64,000 nucleotides of DNA from Raffaelea ambrosiae (lineage: Eukaryota > Ascomycota > Sordariomycetes > Ophiostomatales > Ophiostomataceae): the NCBI GenBank assembly GCA_002778195.1, contig PCDI01000010.1:368113-432112 (forward strand), in the 5' to 3' direction. The notes below the pieces were generated by a model. The model worked only from the letters and a program-made list of their open reading frames with translations, was not told the DNA's origin and ran no database searches. Within the stretch, counting starts at the first letter, position 1, and each line of letters opens with the position of its first letter. Positions 53,096 through 63,470 of this stretch are shown piece by piece. A program made the translations under genes and the position numbers.

Positions 53096-55047
53096 CTAAA
53101 ATGTATACCGGAACCCATCCTCTTCTTGGATCACCACGCCCTCTCGGTCGGCCTTGCGGTTGCAGCGCGCAAAGTACGTCCACATGACGGCCACCAAAAC
53201 GATCAGCAGGAACTGAGTGGCCACGGCACACCACACGCCCGTTCGGTAAGTCGGGTACTCTCTCTCCATGAATGTGCAAGACGCATAGATCCCTTTGGGG
53301 GTGTGCTAGTTAGCAAGGCCTCAAACAAAACAGAGGCGGTGGGGGGGGNNNNNNNNNNNNNNNNNNNNNNNNNNNNNNCAGGGCAGCCCTCAAAAACCTA
53401 CCACCCAGGGCGGCAAAGAGCATCTGGATGCCGCTCCCGACGGACCGCCGGCTGTCGGAGCGTACATTGTTCGACTGGAAGGCAATAATGGTGGGCAGGT
53501 TCCCGTTGCAGCCGCTGACACCCAGGAACACGCCGAAATAGCGCACCCCGTTGTTGTGGTGGTACGCTGTCAGCAGCAGGCCCGTCAGCGTGATGGCGGC
53601 ATTGAGCACCATCCACGGCATGCGCCGCCGCAGCCGGTCGGCCAGCCGGGCCACCACGTACGTCCAGACCATGCTGAACAGGTACGGTGGCGCGCACAGC
53701 AAGAACACCACCGCGGTCGAGTAGCCCAGCGTGGTCAGGATGATCTGGATGAAATACGCAAAGGCGTAGATGGGTGCCGAGCAGCACAGGAACATGAACC
53801 CGTACACCCACAGGGGCCAGCGGAGCGAGTCGCGGACGACCTTGTGGAGCGTCAGGCGGTCCGGGGCGGCATCGCCGCGGTCGCGCTCGACGCGGTCCAG
53901 GACGACCTCGAGCTCGGCGCGGGTGAAAGCGGCCGCGGGCGAAAAGAACCAGGCCAGGGGACCGCCTTTGCGGGTGGGGGGGTTGGTGTCGGTGTCGCTC
54001 TCGCTCTCGCGGGCGAGCATCTGGTCCGGGAAGGGCAGGGTGAAGACGTAGCCGACGAAAGCGAAGCCGATGGTGATGGCGCCTTCGATTCTGGGAGAGA
54101 TGTGTGGCACGTTAGTTAGTAGGTGGTACCGGCTCGAGAGAGCACGAGAGAGACACGGGCATTCACATGGGCATCCCCATGGGCACCCCCATGGTACAAT
54201 CACCATTCACCTACATGAAGATCCACCGCCAGCCTGCGATTCCGTGGGCGCCGTCCAGCTTGATGAGCGCATAGGCCAGGATGTTGCCAAAGGCGGACAC
54301 AAACAGGTTGATCATGTACCACAGGGCCATCCGCTGCTGCACCTCGTAGCGCTGGTACCAGGAGCTCAGCAGGTACATGCAGCAGGGCAAGAAGCCGGCC
54401 TCGAAGATGCCAATCAGCATGCGGCACACAACAATCACACGCCAGTCGCGGGCAAAGCCCATGCCCAGCATCACCAGCCCCCAGCTCAGGACCAGGCCGT
54501 TGAGCTGCAGGCGCGGGCCGACGCGGCGCAGCGACAGCGTCGACGGCAGCTCAAAGAGGAAGTAGGTGACGAAGAAGACGAGCAGGGCCACCGAGTAGCG
54601 GTCGCCCACGTTGAAGGCGAGGTCCTGGTTCATGCCGGCGACGCGGGCGTTGGACAGGTTGACGCGGTCGAGGCCGGCAATGGAGTACAGGACGCCGAGC
54701 ACGCAGATGAGGCGGCGGTCAACCTTGCGGCTGCGAGCCAAGCCGGTTAGCAGTCACAGCGAGCCCTTTGTGTGCCCTTGTGTACCCCTGTGTACCCCTG
54801 TGTACAAATTGCGTTGGTATTGGTGACGGGGGAGGGCCTACATGATCTTCTTTTCGGCCCGGCGCTGCTCGGCCGGGATCTCGTCCTCGGAGACGACGTG
54901 GCTGCGGTGTGGGGTCTTGTGGTTGTCAGTCTCCCAACCGGCCACGGAGTCGACCTGCTCGACCTCGGGCGACGACGTGTCAGGCACAACCACCGCGGCA
55001 GCGGGCACAGCGGGCACAGCGGCCTCGGCGTCTTTCTGTTCTGGCAT
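53096..55047 (-). CDS. MFS transporter, anion:cation symporter type, 535 aa
   Basis: Plasma-membrane permease resembling the fungal Dal5/Tna1 group, which imports allantoate, nicotinate and other organic anions. Exons are 55047-54842, 54730-54215, 54090-53402 and 53292-53096. The cytoplasmic N-terminus is about 75 residues long. Membrane segments begin near LICVLGVLYSIAGLDRVNLSNA. The conserved GMNQDL, FELPSTLSLRRVGP and CRMLIGIFEAGFLPCCMYLLSSWY motifs match this subfamily. The later half carries LRWPLWVYGFMFLCCSAPIYAF, GYSTAVVFLLCAPPYLFSM and GCNGNLPTIIAFQSNNV, and the end is GFRYTF. The assembly gap lies inside intron 3 (53293-53401): the last exon 3 base and the first exon 4 bases form an intact Gly codon, so the protein is complete. 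Substrate not predictable. Confidence 0.9.
53349..53378. other. Assembly gap (30 N) inside an intron
   Basis: Thirty undetermined bases directly after a G8 run. The gap sits in transporter intron 3; donor GTAGGT and acceptor AAAG flank it. Confidence 0.99.
54155..54196. repeat. Tandem repeat in transporter intron 2
   Basis: About three copies of a CATGGGCATCCC/CATGGGCACCCC unit lie near 54165-54195. Confidence 0.8.
54775..54808. repeat. 10-bp tandem repeat in transporter intron 1
   Basis: Two exact copies of TGTACCCCTG, a similar unit just upstream and a partial copy downstream, in a GTGTACCCCT array. Confidence 0.9.
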
Positions 55048-56956
55048 TCCGGGAGGCGTGAGGCACGGACTTTTACAGAAGATGGTCTATTCAAAGAAAA
55101 GAAAAGAGAAAAAAGAAACGAAAAAGAACCAAAAAAGAACTAGCTGAACTATGAAGAGTCACCAAAGACAGGGGACTGTCCCCCTTTTGTCACGTACCGC
55201 CTGCCCCAAACCCCATCCCAAGCCCATGGCCACATGCGGCGGAGTCGGTGGTGTGGTGTCTCTCTCTGAAGAGCCGCGCATCTGGATGCCAAGACGATGC
55301 GCTAGAACTCAGCAGCAGTCGCAGTCTTTTGTCGGAAAACGTTTGCCTCCCGGGTGGTGGTAGGCCCGTCCTGTGTCAACTTTGCGGGGTCCGCCTCGGC
55401 ACCCAGACCGGACGAGAGAGACGGGCCGCCTGATTTGGGGAGACCATGGCTTGCCGTGTCAGCAGGCAAGTCAGGTTTTCCTGCAAGTTTTCGCCAACTG
55501 TTCAAGAGGATGGTGATTGGTGTGCAGGTTCTTGTACGTTGGGCCGAAACACGATCGACGTAAAACTGTCGTTTTTCCAGCGAAGCTTATTTGTTTTCCC
55601 AGACACGACAGAAACTTCTGGACTGAAGAATCGGCGTGAGCATTGGAAAGTTCAGAATAGAGGAGTGGGCATGGGAAAGTTTAGGATTGCTGTTGACTCG
55701 AGTCGTATGTTGTTTTGGAGGTGCTCGTTCGGTGTGGTGGTTTTTGGGATGAGCAGACCAAGAAATGAATCATTAGCACACAGCTCTTTTCGAACCTTGG
55801 CTTGTGTTCCCAGCATTACTCATGGAAGCCAGACCAGAGACGCGAGGCTGTTCCTGGCCGAGCCAAGAAACAAAACAGGCACAAGCCCCGGCGGACCCAA
55901 CTGCCGGTTCCAGAATATCGAAGTGCTGGTTCGGGCGCTGTCCAGACTACGAATGGTTCCAGTTCATACCGGGCGTTCCAATTTGTCCATGCTGCGCTGC
56001 GAGCTCTCCTCTTGATAGGCAACCCTCTCGGGTAAAGAAGCTGCTCTCTTTTTTTGCGAAAAGAACGCTCCTTATCTTGTATGGAGCAGAAGGAAAAAAA
56101 AGTACATCCAATATCAAAGTGGACGATTAACACACCCAGGGGGAGTACCTGGGAAAGCAACGGCGGGATGGTGCTGGATGGCATCATGGCCGGGCCAAAA
56201 GCAAACAAGCACAGCACCCAACGATTGTTTTCCATCCGCCCGTTTCCCGTTTTCCTTGTCTGGCTGTCTGCGGCCATCCCCATTGGCTGCGTGCAATCTC
56301 TAGAATGCCTCCTTTATGATTCTGGCCACACAGCGGCAAAATGCAAGATCCAAACCACCCCGGAGGCCATGTGCCAGCCGGGTTGTTTGTCTTTTTTGCC
56401 GTTCTGATATGTCGATTTGCCAAGACGCATTGCCCTCGTGAGCGGACGACAAGCCCTCCCTACCTGCCGGCTTGCCACCGCCCGCCAGGGGACACCCATC
56501 TTTGCCTTATCTTTGGCCTTGCCCTCCGCCATTCGTCACACGTCCGTTCACGTCGCATCCCGTGTCGCTCGGCGCGCGCAGCGCATTTTACCCTTCATCA
56601 AGAGCGCAGCTTTTGCCAGGGGACAATTTCTCCCGCGCGCCTTGGCGTGCCTGTCGACCAATGCCCCCAGCACACGCCAGTCCAGCAGAACGAGCCACCA
56701 AGCCGGATATCAGTGCCGGGACTGTTGGCCGGCAGTGGACGAGTGCAGCCGATGCAGATGCAACAGCAGATTCTGTTGTATTGGGGGAGAGACAGGTTAC
56801 GATTGTGGGATGCATCTCACCGGCAGGGGTTCTTTCCACGGTTCCTGTCCCTGGCTGGCAAGATCACACTGGCCACCCCTCGTACCGCTTACTGGCACGG
56901 TCCACGTACTTACTCTACCTCTCAAGCGGGATGGAGCACTTCAGGTACAAAGTACT

Positions 56957-56970
56957 CCCCCCCCCCCCCC
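56957..56970. repeat. C14 homopolymer
   Basis: Fourteen consecutive C in intergenic DNA. Confidence 0.95.
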
Positions 56971-58030
56971 GTTGGCGACCCGTTCTGTTCTCCTCTGGTT
57001 CGGCCGCCTAGACCCGTCCGTGTTGGCTCATGTCAGTAAAGAAGGCCAGGGATAATATGCCACGCAATGTTCCAGGTTTTCCTGTCCATCATCCCACGTT
57101 TTCCTGCGGGAAGTCACGGACGCAATTCCTCTTTTTTTCCTTTTGCCATTCCATTTCATCCTTTGCGTGTTGATTGGATATGCTCGTACCCTCCCACACC
57201 ATCGGGGAGAACAGAAACAGGAGAGACGGCCTCTCTGGCTGCATCGAGAGCCCTTGTCCCGCCCTGCAGACCGACGGTCTTGGTAAGAAGTCTGTTGCTC
57301 CTCCCGGCATGCGAGGGTATGCAAGAGTCTTCTTTCCAAGACACTCTGAGAAAAAGGCTCCATGTTTTTTGGTTTGTTTTTTGGGGTTTTTTTTGGGGTT
57401 TTTTCTTCGTAAATTCCCTCCTCTGCGTTGTCTGACGATGGCCAGAGGGGCTAAAAAACAGAAGCAAGCATGGTCCAACAGAAAACATCCTCCAAAAGAG
57501 ACGAGATGCAGTCTGTGTTGGGCACAACTTCCGAATCATCCGGGATTCTTCAAGGCCGCTTGCCCACCCATCCCTCCTTACATCCAATGTGATATCCATC
57601 TAGCCGTTAATATATGAGGTTCAATACCGAATTGAACAGGTACGCACTTCCTTTCTTGTTTTTTTTTATTGTTATTATCATTCCCGTTCGCCGCGGCCTA
57701 CTATCCATTCACGCCATCCAAGCTCGCCCACTTTGGTTAACGGAAGAAATGCAAGAGATCAGAGAGCTCAGAGAACGCGGAAGAAATGGAAAAAAGAACT
57801 GACGAGCTCGGGGGGTGGGGGATTGTGATATTGACCAAAGATATTGACGCAAAAAATAAGGAGGCAAGGTATCTCTTGCACCATATCAGAGGAGAAAGAG
57901 AAAAGCCATGTGCTCGGGCGGCATGGTGTGTAGAGGATGGAGGGGGGTGAGCGTGATGCCATACTTTGCTTGGCCGGAGACGAGATGAATGAGCAAAAGC
58001 AGGCCCAGCCAGGGTCCTGGGAGAAGATGC

Positions 58031-58037
58031 ATATAAG
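58031..58037 (+). promoter_or_regulatory. TATA box candidate of the secreted-protein gene
   Basis: ATATAAG lies about 170 bases upstream of the start codon at 58205, in an otherwise GC-richer context. Confidence 0.5.
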
Positions 58038-58204
58038 GACGGTTGTCTCTCCCCTGTCCCCGGGGGGGTCTTGTTCCCATATCCTTGTCCTCTGGAAAAC
58101 CACAAGGCTTGACTGCAGCTCCTGGAGACATCGTTCCCGACTCTGGAATCAATACACCCCAAGAAAAAAAAAAGCGTCAAAACAGAAAGCAAACAAAAGC
58201 AAGC

Positions 58205-58712
58205 ATGAAGTTCTCTGCTGTGTATCTGATCCTGGTCGGCCTGGTCGCCGCTGCGCCCCATCCGGCTGCGCGTCCGGATTCGCCTCAGCTGGCCGATCCC
58301 GCCGCCTTTGACCGCCGTCAGCCGGCCATGAAGGGTATGGTGACATGGTTCCCAGTGTGGATGTCGACCGCCCGTGACCACTCGTTGCCACTAACACTGC
58401 CCAGGTGAACCTCCCGTGGAGCATCTCGTCCGCGGCATCTATGCCCCTGACGTGCCCCTGGCCACGGGCACGGCCGTGACCGGCGCCGCCAAGCCCACCG
58501 GCACTGCTGGAAAGGTGCTGGCCACCGGGACAGCCGCGACAGGTGTTGTTGCTGCCACTGGCACGGCGGGCACGGCGGGCACGGTGGGCACCGGCCTCTC
58601 GGCCCGGGCGACCAGTGTGGCCAGATACAACTTCCCCCAGCCTTCCAAGCCAAACGCACGTGCTGTGGCGGATCCCACACCGGAAGCCAAGGCGTTCTGG
58701 CTGCAGAAATGA
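58205..58712 (+). CDS. Small secreted protein with Thr/Gly/Ala repeats, 145 aa
   Basis: Two exons, 58205-58334 and 58405-58712. The protein starts MKFSAVYLILVGLVAAAPHP, a clear secretory signal peptide with likely cleavage after VAAA or AAP. A short mature N-terminal part follows, with DRR as a possible Kex2-like site. Then comes a low-complexity core of ATGTA, PTGTAG and GTAGTVGTG units and a C-terminus ending FWLQK. There is no cysteine in the mature part, unlike many effectors. The intron (58335-58404) has donor GTATGG, branch-like CACTAACAC and acceptor CCCAG. A wall or matrix role is possible from composition, but no homologue is recognised. A TATA box suggests regulated expression. Confidence 0.75.
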
Positions 58713-59513
58713 GAGAGACGGAGGACGGACCGCGGGTGCACGCGGACCTGGTTTGTGGCCGAGGAGCACCACGGACTGTCGCGTTGGTAGGCTACGGCAA
58801 GGAGCACCTCGTGCTGTGACCAGGCTAGTGGCAGGGGCTGTCTTGCTCCTTGTGGGAGAGGAGGTACGGTTCGTTGTTTTGCCGCTTGTTGGGGGGGGGG
58901 GCTCTACACGCTCGTCGTTTTACGATTCTAGACGAAAGGACTTGTTCTCTTTGGTTGGGGAGGGACTGTTTTTTGTATCATTCGACCCTTCGAGTCTCCT
59001 TGTGAGATTCCTTCTTTTGTATCTCTTCTTGGCAGACAGTACGTACGGCGCACGTTCCATGCCGCTGTTGGGAGGCGTTTCTTCCGCCCCTCCTGTTTCC
59101 ACGATGTTGTCCCCTCCAGTGATGTCGATTCTGGTTGGTTGGTCTCTCTGCCCGGGGCAAGGACGACGTTGGGGTGACGTCTGACAAAGACGTCTAACAA
59201 GAGGCTCCCACTTAGCGCGGTTTGGGCGGGATTGCGCCATTCTGACGGCGCTTTTAATTTTTTTACTGGGGCTCGGCCAACTACTTAGTTAGTTCCTAAT
59301 ACCCCACTACCTCCGATGGAGAGCCGAGCCAATTCGCTTTGTGTGTGTGTGTGTGGCCGTTATTTGGATTTGTGATCGACAACCTTTTTTTTATTTTGGC
59401 ATTGGATTGTACTGTCTTGGAGATACCCCCCGCGAAGACATTCTCTTGTCGTTCTTTACACCTCTGATACTCTGGTACTCACTCTTTTTCCCCCCTCCGC
59501 TCATCCCCCCACC
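58713..59513. other. Intergenic region, secreted-protein 3' end and cysteine synthase promoter
   Basis: 800 bases with a GT microsatellite at about 59340-59355 and T/C-rich DNA before the 59514 start. No gene was recognised. Confidence 0.5.
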
Positions 59514-60728
59514 ATGCTTCGGACCGGCCTGCGCCGGTTCGCGGCCTCGGCGCCACGGACATGGCGGCCTGCGACGGCTCCTCTGGCCAGCAGCTTCTCG
59601 TTGGCGCCGTCCTCGTCGGCCTCGGCCTCGAAATATAGTACCGCCGCCGCCGCCGCCCCCCCGGCACCGCCGTCCGCACACACCCTGGCCGTCGCCCGGG
59701 CCCAGGGCATCGCCCCCGGCTTCGTCGGCGCCATCGGCAACACGCCGCTGATCCGGATCCGGCACCTGTCCGAGGAGACCGGCTGCGAGGTGCTGGGCAA
59801 GGCCGAGTTCCAGAACCCGGGCGGCTCCGTCAAGGACCGCGCCGCCCTGTACGTCGTGCTCGACGCCGAGGAGCGCGGCCTGCTCCAGCCCGGCGGCACC
59901 GTCGTCGAGGGCACCGCCGGCAACACGGGCATCGGCCTGGCCCACGTCTGCGCCGCCCGCGGCTACAAGTGCGTCATCTACATGCCCAACACCCAGTCGC
60001 AGGGCAAGATCGACCTGCTGCGCCTGCTGGGCGCCGAGGTCCACCCGGTGCCCGCCGTCGCCTTCGACCACCCCATGAACTACAACCACCAGGCCCAGCG
60101 CCACGCCGACGCGCTCGACAACGCCGTCTGGACCAACCAGTTCGACAACACGGCCAACCGCCGCGCCCACATCGAGACCACGGGGCCCGAGATCTGGACC
60201 CAGACGGCCGGAAAAATCGACGCCTTCACGTGCGCCACCGGCACCGCCGGCACGCTGGCCGGCACCACGCGGTACCTCAAGGACGTCTCCGCCGGCCAGG
60301 TCCAGAGCTTCCTGGCCGACCCGCCGGGCAGCGTGCTGCACTCGTACATCCAGAGCGGCGGCACCCTGCAGGACCGGACGGGGTCGTCCATCACCGAGGG
60401 CATCGGCCAGGGCCGCATCACCGCCAACCTGGCCCCCGACCTGGCCCTGCTGGACGGCTCCGTGCACATCCCCGACGAGGCCACCATCGCCATGGTGTAC
60501 AGCTGCCTGGCCAAGGAGGGCCTGTACCTGGGCGCCAGCTCGGCCCTCAACGTCGTGGCCGCCCGCGAGGTGGCCAAGAAGCTGGGGCCGGGCCACACCG
60601 TGGTGACCATCCTGGCCGACGGCGCCTACCGCTATGCGGACCGCCTGTTTTCGCGCAAGTGGCTCGAGGAGAAGAAGCTGCTCGACGCCATCCCGGCCGA
60701 GCTGCAGAAGCACATTGTTCTGCCATAG
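59514..60728 (+). CDS. Cysteine synthase (O-acetylserine sulfhydrylase), mitochondrial, 404 aa
   Basis: PLP enzyme of the cysteine synthase/cystathionine beta-synthase family that makes cysteine from O-acetylserine and sulfide. The first 55-60 residues (MLRTGLRRFAASAPRTW and an Ala/Ser/Arg-rich stretch) look like a mitochondrial targeting peptide. The catalytic Lys is in NPGGSVKDRA; IGNTPLIRI precedes it. The substrate loop is EGTAGNTGIG, with TSGN altered to TAGN as in the fungal mitochondrial branch. The phosphate-binding CATGTAGTLAG matches the family. The position usually filled by the PLP-N1 Ser is in the C-terminal part near VVTILADGAYRY. It is a single exon. The gene converges on the unknown mitochondrial gene at 61006 with 277 bases between. 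Confidence 0.93.
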   Translation: MLRTGLRRFAASAPRTWRPATAPLASSFSLAPSSSASASKYSTAAAAAPPAPPSAHTLAVARAQGIAPGFVGAIGNTPLIRIRHLSEETGCEVLGKAEFQNPGGSVKDRAALYVVLDAEERGLLQPGGTVVEGTAGNTGIGLAHVCAARGYKCVIYMPNTQSQGKIDLLRLLGAEVHPVPAVAFDHPMNYNHQAQRHADALDNAVWTNQFDNTANRRAHIETTGPEIWTQTAGKIDAFTCATGTAGTLAGTTRYLKDVSAGQVQSFLADPPGSVLHSYIQSGGTLQDRTGSSITEGIGQGRITANLAPDLALLDGSVHIPDEATIAMVYSCLAKEGLYLGASSALNVVAAREVAKKLGPGHTVVTILADGAYRYADRLFSRKWLEEKKLLDAIPAELQKHIVLP

Positions 60729-61005
60729 AAAGGCGAGAAACGACAAAGCAAACGAGCGGAGCGAGGACCGGAGGACCAGAGGACCAGAAAAGTGAGATCA
60801 ATATACATATTTTTTTTGTTTGGCTGTATAGTATATATAAAAGTACAATGTTTTGGGGTTGTCTATCTCCTTCCTTTTTTTTTGGTCCTTTACATGCTTT
60901 CCCTTGCCCATGGCTTTTACATAATATGCTCCATCCGCATGTCATCGTTCTCCTCATCCCAACACACATTACCCTTCTTCTTCTCTCTTTGGATGCCCTC
61001 CCTTT
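60729..61005. other. Convergent 3' region
   Basis: 277 AT-rich bases between the cysteine synthase and mitochondrial protein stops, including TATATATAAA-like sequence near 60830. Confidence 0.6.
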
Positions 61006-63470
61006 TCACTGAGTGGACGCTTCTGGCTGCGCCTCGCCTGCCTCGCCACCAAAGAACTTGCGGTAAAAGGCCGCGCCCCGCCGGTTCGGCGCCGCCACCA
61101 GCGCCGCCTCCACCTCAGCGCCCACAGCATCCCGGCGGTCCTTGAGCTGGGCCACCAGGTCGCTGTGGTCTGGCTCGCTTCCGCCGCTGCTCAGCACCGT
61201 AATGGCCGTGTCCAGGCCGTGCAGCAGCGGCGCCGCCGTGCCCAAAAACTTGTTGTCCTCGTGCAGGTAGTACATCTCGCCGTGCCGGTCCGAGTAGAGC
61301 ACCGCCGGGTGCAGGCTGCGCAGGCCCTGGCCCGCCGGCCACAGGCGCACCAGGTCCGCCGCATACCTGGCCACCTTGCCGTCCGCGTCGCCGTCCTTGG
61401 CGAACTTGTCCGCCACCACCGCCGCCAGGTGCAGCCGCGCGGCCAGGAATTGCGGGTCCCGGGCCAGCGGGTAGGCGGCTGCCGGTAGCAATTTCGCAGC
61501 CCCGACGTAGCCGCCCTTCAGCGTGAGTGGGCGCGCCGATGCTGCTGCTGCTGTGGAGGACTCGCCCTGTTCGCCCTGCTCGCCCTGTTCTTCCTCTGCT
61601 CCGGCGGCTCCTGACGACGCCCGCAGCCGCAGCGGACGCGTCTGCCGGCCATGGTTTTCGTCCTGGAGCAGGTCGATCACCATTTCGGCCCATGCCAGAG
61701 CCTGGCGCGTGGCTTTCTCGTCCCAGTTGCTGTCGACCGCCTTCATCTGCACGTGCGTCAGGATCTCCGACACGGGCTCGGCCGTCTCCAGCCGGTAGCC
61801 CGTGCGCCGGACCGAACGCGCGCACTCAATCACCGAGTAGATGCAGCCGCGCTCGCCGGCCCGCCGCGCAATGCGGGCGTTGTCAAACGGCCGCAGGAGA
61901 CGGCCGGCGCCGTGCAGGCCCTCGAGCAGCCGCGGCAGATTCTCAAAGTCCTCGGGCGACGTCATGCGGCTGATGGCGTCGCGCACCGCCGCGCGGGCGT
62001 TGGGGACGTCGGTCATGAGGTCCACGTGCGTGAAGTTGATCGTGGTGCCGTCAATCTCGAGCGAGATGGGATTGGCCCTGAGCTTCTGCTCGTAGCGCGG
62101 GCTGTAGATCTGGCGGCGCTGCTCGGCCGGCAGGTACGACGGCACGATGATCTCTAGCCGGATCTTTTCCAGGAGTGCGTCAAGCTCTTCGGACGAGCTA
62201 GGCACGAAGGAGACGGCTTGGCCTGTGGAGGAAAGGGATGATAGTTAGATCTGGGGCTGTGGTATGCTAGTGTGACTGTGGTGTGCTTGCGTTGTGTGGA
62301 AGCTGTGAAGTTTATCAAGAAAAATAAAAATAAAAATAAAAACAGAAGAATGGAAAAGAAAAAAAAAAGTGAAGCTGGTGGATATGCCGTTGTGTCTTGA
62401 GTCTTCGGTGGCCTTGTGTGATGGTGCTTGCTGCTTGCTTCGCTCTTATATCTTTCTCTTTCTCTTCTTCTCCTCTGCTGTCCTCAGCTCTTATTCTTTA
62501 CTCTTCTCCTTTTCGTCTTTCTCGTCTCAGTCTTAATGCAGCCGATATGCCCGATAGTCTCGTCTCGGGCTGACCGTCTTATGCGGTCCTGACTGGTCCG
62601 TCATCCTCAGCTTTATATGCTGATAGACCGTTACCACGTCCCTGGTACCACTAGTCATAGCACGGTCCGTAGTAATAAGTGACCAAAATAGCAATATCAG
62701 GAGGCTCTTAAGCAGGGAACAGCAAATGGGAGAGAGTGGAAGGGGAGGAGAGGGGGCGGGTCAGCCACATGGCCACCACAAAACCACCGGAAAGGGCAAA
62801 GCTGGGCACAGCTGGGGGCAGAGGAGCATAAGATGGGAGGGGGCACGCCAAATTTGCAAGACATCGACGACGGCGAAAATCATGCAGATAAATGACACAT
62901 AAAATATGGACAAAAAAAAAAGACGTAAAAGGGAAAAAATCAAATAAAAATAAAGTCAAACAATAAATCAAACAAATCAAACAGCACGCAACACACAGCA
63001 CACAGCACACATCACACAGAAACGCAAAACACACACAAAAAAAAGAACATAGAAGAGCAACGAGGTGGGGGGATTTACACACCGGAACGCGGCGCGGTCG
63101 AGGACAGCCATCTGGCCTGCCCCTGATTCCATGGCACCTGGGATGCGCGTGATCGTGGCGGACCAGCAAAAGGGTATGGTGCGGGTGAAGTTGATGCGGC
63201 TGTTGCGTAGGCAGCTGACCGTGGCGACGAGCATGAAGCTGCTCCTCGGCCTGCTGTCAATGCGGCTGGGCAGACATGGGCAGCAGCAGGAACAGCCTGT
63301 GCCGATCGTGGCCGTGGTCGCCTGGTCGTCGTACTCGAAAAGGAGGCCACGCTGGCCACGCTGGCCACACTGGCCAATCTCTGCACGCCGTCGCCTAGGC
63401 TTCTTCTGCATGGCTGCACGGCCGCGGGCCTCCGCCGTAGCAGGGCGCTGCGGATCGACTGGCTCGACAT
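61006..63470 (-). CDS. Probable mitochondrial protein of unknown function, 534 aa, with an 860-nt intron
   Basis: Exon 1 is 63470-63083 and exon 2 is 62222-61006. Exon 1 starts MSSQSIRSALLRRRPAAV, an Arg/Ser/Ala-rich presequence with repeated SVA units, and ends WLSSTAPRSG. Exon 2 continues QAVSFVPSSSEELDALLEK in frame. The open frame of exon 2 begins at a GTG, not an ATG, so an upstream exon is needed. The donor (GTGTGT) and acceptor (CCACAG) are acceptable and the phase matches. The mature part has FTHVDLMTDVPNARAAVRD, LRPFDNARIARRAGERGC, a helical region around DEKATRQALAWAEMVIDLL, and VRLWPAGQGLRSLHPAVLYSD. No domain was recognised. The helical, mitochondrially targeted layout recalls organelle RNA-metabolism or assembly factors, but this is not shown. 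The start could differ if an undetected exon exists in the intron. Confidence 0.65.

Larger units (their letters stand above)
55048..58204. other. 3.2 kb intergenic region
   Basis: No domain-bearing coding sequence. A C14 run lies at 56957-56970 and a T/G homopolymer-rich patch at 57364-57410. Several open frames between 56.3 and 57.1 kb lack protein-like features. The final 200 bases hold the TATA box of the secreted-protein gene. Confidence 0.45.

Noticed and set aside
56341..57055. Overlapping plus-strand open frames of 180 to 230 codons
   Set aside because: Three frames are open over the same GC-rich stretch, and none shows protein-like composition or a domain.
59391..60746. 451-aa open frame antisense to cysteine synthase
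   Set aside because: The GC-rich codon bias of the real gene removes stops from the opposite strand. The antisense product is Gly/Val/Ala/Gln-rich with no domain.
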